From NCBI GenBank assembly GCA_024277515.1, contig JAJRVB010000303.1:1-6651 (forward strand): DNA of 6,651 nucleotides, given 5' to 3'. Of this stretch, positions 6,301 to 6,651 are shown piece after piece. This DNA comes from Nitrospirota bacterium (lineage in GTDB: Bacteria > Nitrospirota > Thermodesulfovibrionia > UBA6902). The notes beneath the pieces were generated by a model that worked only from the letters and a program-made list of their open reading frames with translations, ran no database searches and had not been told where the DNA came from. Position numbers and translations under genes: made by a program. Within the stretch, counting starts at the first letter, position 1, and the number at the start of each line of letters is the position of its first letter.

Positions 6301-6651
6301 GTGGAACTCCCGGACATGCAGGACAAACAGGAAATCATCCTTGGCGGCATCATTATGGACTGCAGGACGATCCAGACAAAGAAGACAGGAGACCTTATGG
6401 CATACCTGAACCTTGAAGACCTGTTCAGCACTGTTGAGGTAATAGTGTTCCCTGATGTCTACAGGGAAGACCAGGAAATCATCGGTCAGGACACACCGGT
6501 CGCCATCGCGGGATATCTCGAAAAGACCGACAAGGGGCTGAAAATAATAGCCCGGAAGATAGTCTCAATTGACAGGACGGATGACCTGAAAAACATGAAG
6601 CCCATGCGTAAACCACGAACATGGAACAGCAGGAAATCGTCCGGAACAGGA
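3355..6651 (+). CDS. dnaE: DNA polymerase III subunit alpha (C-terminus cut by window edge)
   Basis: The catalytic subunit of the replicative polymerase: 1099 codons, open to the window end. Family members have about 1150-1180 residues, so roughly 50-80 C-terminal residues (tau-binding end) are missing. The PHP domain occupies about residues 5-215, with all metal-type ligands present: H9, H11, D18, H43, E68, H91, C141, D209, H211. The palm contains GPGRGSAAGS (359-368), PDIDVDF with D401/D403/D405, and D555 in KFDFLGL; two of the first three aspartates plus D555 are the catalytic carboxylates. Finger motifs are GVFQLES (610-616), YRPGP (641-645), YQEQVM (693-698) and FNKSHSAAY (763-771). A helix-hairpin-helix follows at about 836-900 (VKGVGSSAI). 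QESMF at 924-928 fits the internal beta-clamp-binding motif, and an OB fold spans about 993-1075. These features indicate DnaE1, not ImuC/DnaE2. An in-frame TAG at 3337-3339 fixes ATG 3355 as the start; no Shine-Dalgarno is present. Confidence 0.97.
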   Translation, partial: MHSDYVPLHLHTEYSLLDGAIRIKDLIAKAKEYKLAAVSLTDHGNLYGAIDFYKKVSKAGLKPIIGCEVYIAPKSRFDKGNAAGGSEKSFHMILLCKDMDGYRNLTRLVSKAFIEGFYYKPRIDRDLLEQHSGGLIGLSACLKGEIPHYLTAGMIDRARETALEYKRIFGADNFYLEIQANELEEQEAVNKQIIELSRDLHIPLVATNDCHYLNREDSKAHDVLLCIQTGKTLNDAKRMRFSKDTFYFKSPEEMKEAFKDVPEAVENTRKVAEKCNLDFTFGEFQLPRYELPDGENDNNYIKKLAEEGLSKKLARDIPENYRERLVMELEMIKKMGFSSYFLIVWDFIKYAKSKAIPVGPGRGSAAGSLVAYSLDITDIDPIKYGLLFERFLNPERVSMPDIDVDFCMDRRGEVIDYVTNKYGKDHVAQIITFGTMQARAAIRDVGRAMNIPYADVDKAAKLVPFVPKITLKTAMEKEPKLRELYESNPEIRELIGVAQTLEGIARHASTHAAGIVISPDPLTDFLPLYKSPNDDAIVTQFDMDAIKMLGLLKFDFLGLKTLTIIDMAEKIINDSVKQEKGRSAGPFKISGIPLDDKRTFELLCAGKTAGVFQLESSGMRDLLTRMRPDVFEDMIALVALYRPGPLGSGMVDEYIEGKNAGHSPDTKPTGSLAKLGLPQLNEIVKETHGIILYQEQVMEIAHKMAGFSLAQADILRKAMGGKNPEEMEKMKTIFIEGLKKNRVSEKKATTLYNLILQFAQYGFNKSHSAAYAYIAYQTAYLKAHYPVEFMAASLSADMDNTAKVVIFINECKDMEIEVLPPDINESAREFRVTGNSIRFGLEAVKGVGSSAIDAILEIRKEKSFDSFSDFCSRADSRRVNKKVIESLIKAGAMDSMGKRAQLTEALPSVMEAALRHQKEKSLGQESMFGDINEIPEERLPIVDEWNETHMLAMEKESLGFYITGHPLNKYKDRLEQLGVTPSVELPDMQDKQEIILGGIIMDCRTIQTKKTGDLMAYLNLEDLFSTVEVIVFPDVYREDQEIIGQDTPVAIAGYLEKTDKGLKIIARKIVSIDRTDDLKNMKPMRKPRTWNSRKSSGTG

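Overview
The window holds seven protein genes, all on the + strand. Two are core housekeeping genes: trpD (tryptophan biosynthesis) and dnaE (replicative DNA polymerase III alpha, cut by the right edge). Around trpD lie two separate toxin-antitoxin (TA) modules, both with PIN-domain RNase toxins, and a small membrane protein of the YdjM/DUF457 type. I saw no RNA genes, CRISPR array, insertion sequence or prophage genes. The host looks like a Gram-negative, non-enteric bacterium. Codon use (many AGG/AGA and ATA codons), the DnaE type (complete PHP site, internal clamp-binding motif) and the small-gene content recall Nitrospirota or former Deltaproteobacteria. That is an impression, not a demonstrated placement.

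Layout. 1-156 is a non-coding leader. 157-829 is TA module 1: an AF2212/DUF104-type antitoxin overlapping a COG1569-type PIN toxin by 11 nt. 928-1374 is a YdjM-like membrane protein. 1441-2451 is a complete trpD with a strong ribosome binding site, and no other trp gene lies beside it. 2501-2549 is a consensus sigma-70 promoter with an inverted repeat across its -10 box. 2550-3214 is TA module 2: a DUF6364/ribbon-helix-helix-like antitoxin overlapping a second PIN toxin that starts at TTG. 3215-3354 is a spacer with a small imperfect palindrome and a dnaE promoter so close to the start codon that the mRNA is probably leaderless. 3355-6651 is dnaE, 1099 codons without its 3' end.

How the genes work together. 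In each TA pair the antitoxin gene comes first and overlaps the toxin gene, so translation is probably coupled and the antitoxin should bind and silence its RNase. The two antitoxins are of different families although both toxins are PIN proteins, so the modules look independently acquired rather than duplicated. trpD and dnaE are ordinary chromosomal genes, and the small genes beside them read as accessory insertions. I found no convincing new multi-gene system. The best leads are the TA2 operator/promoter, the apparently leaderless dnaE, and the metal-site pattern in the YdjM-like protein.
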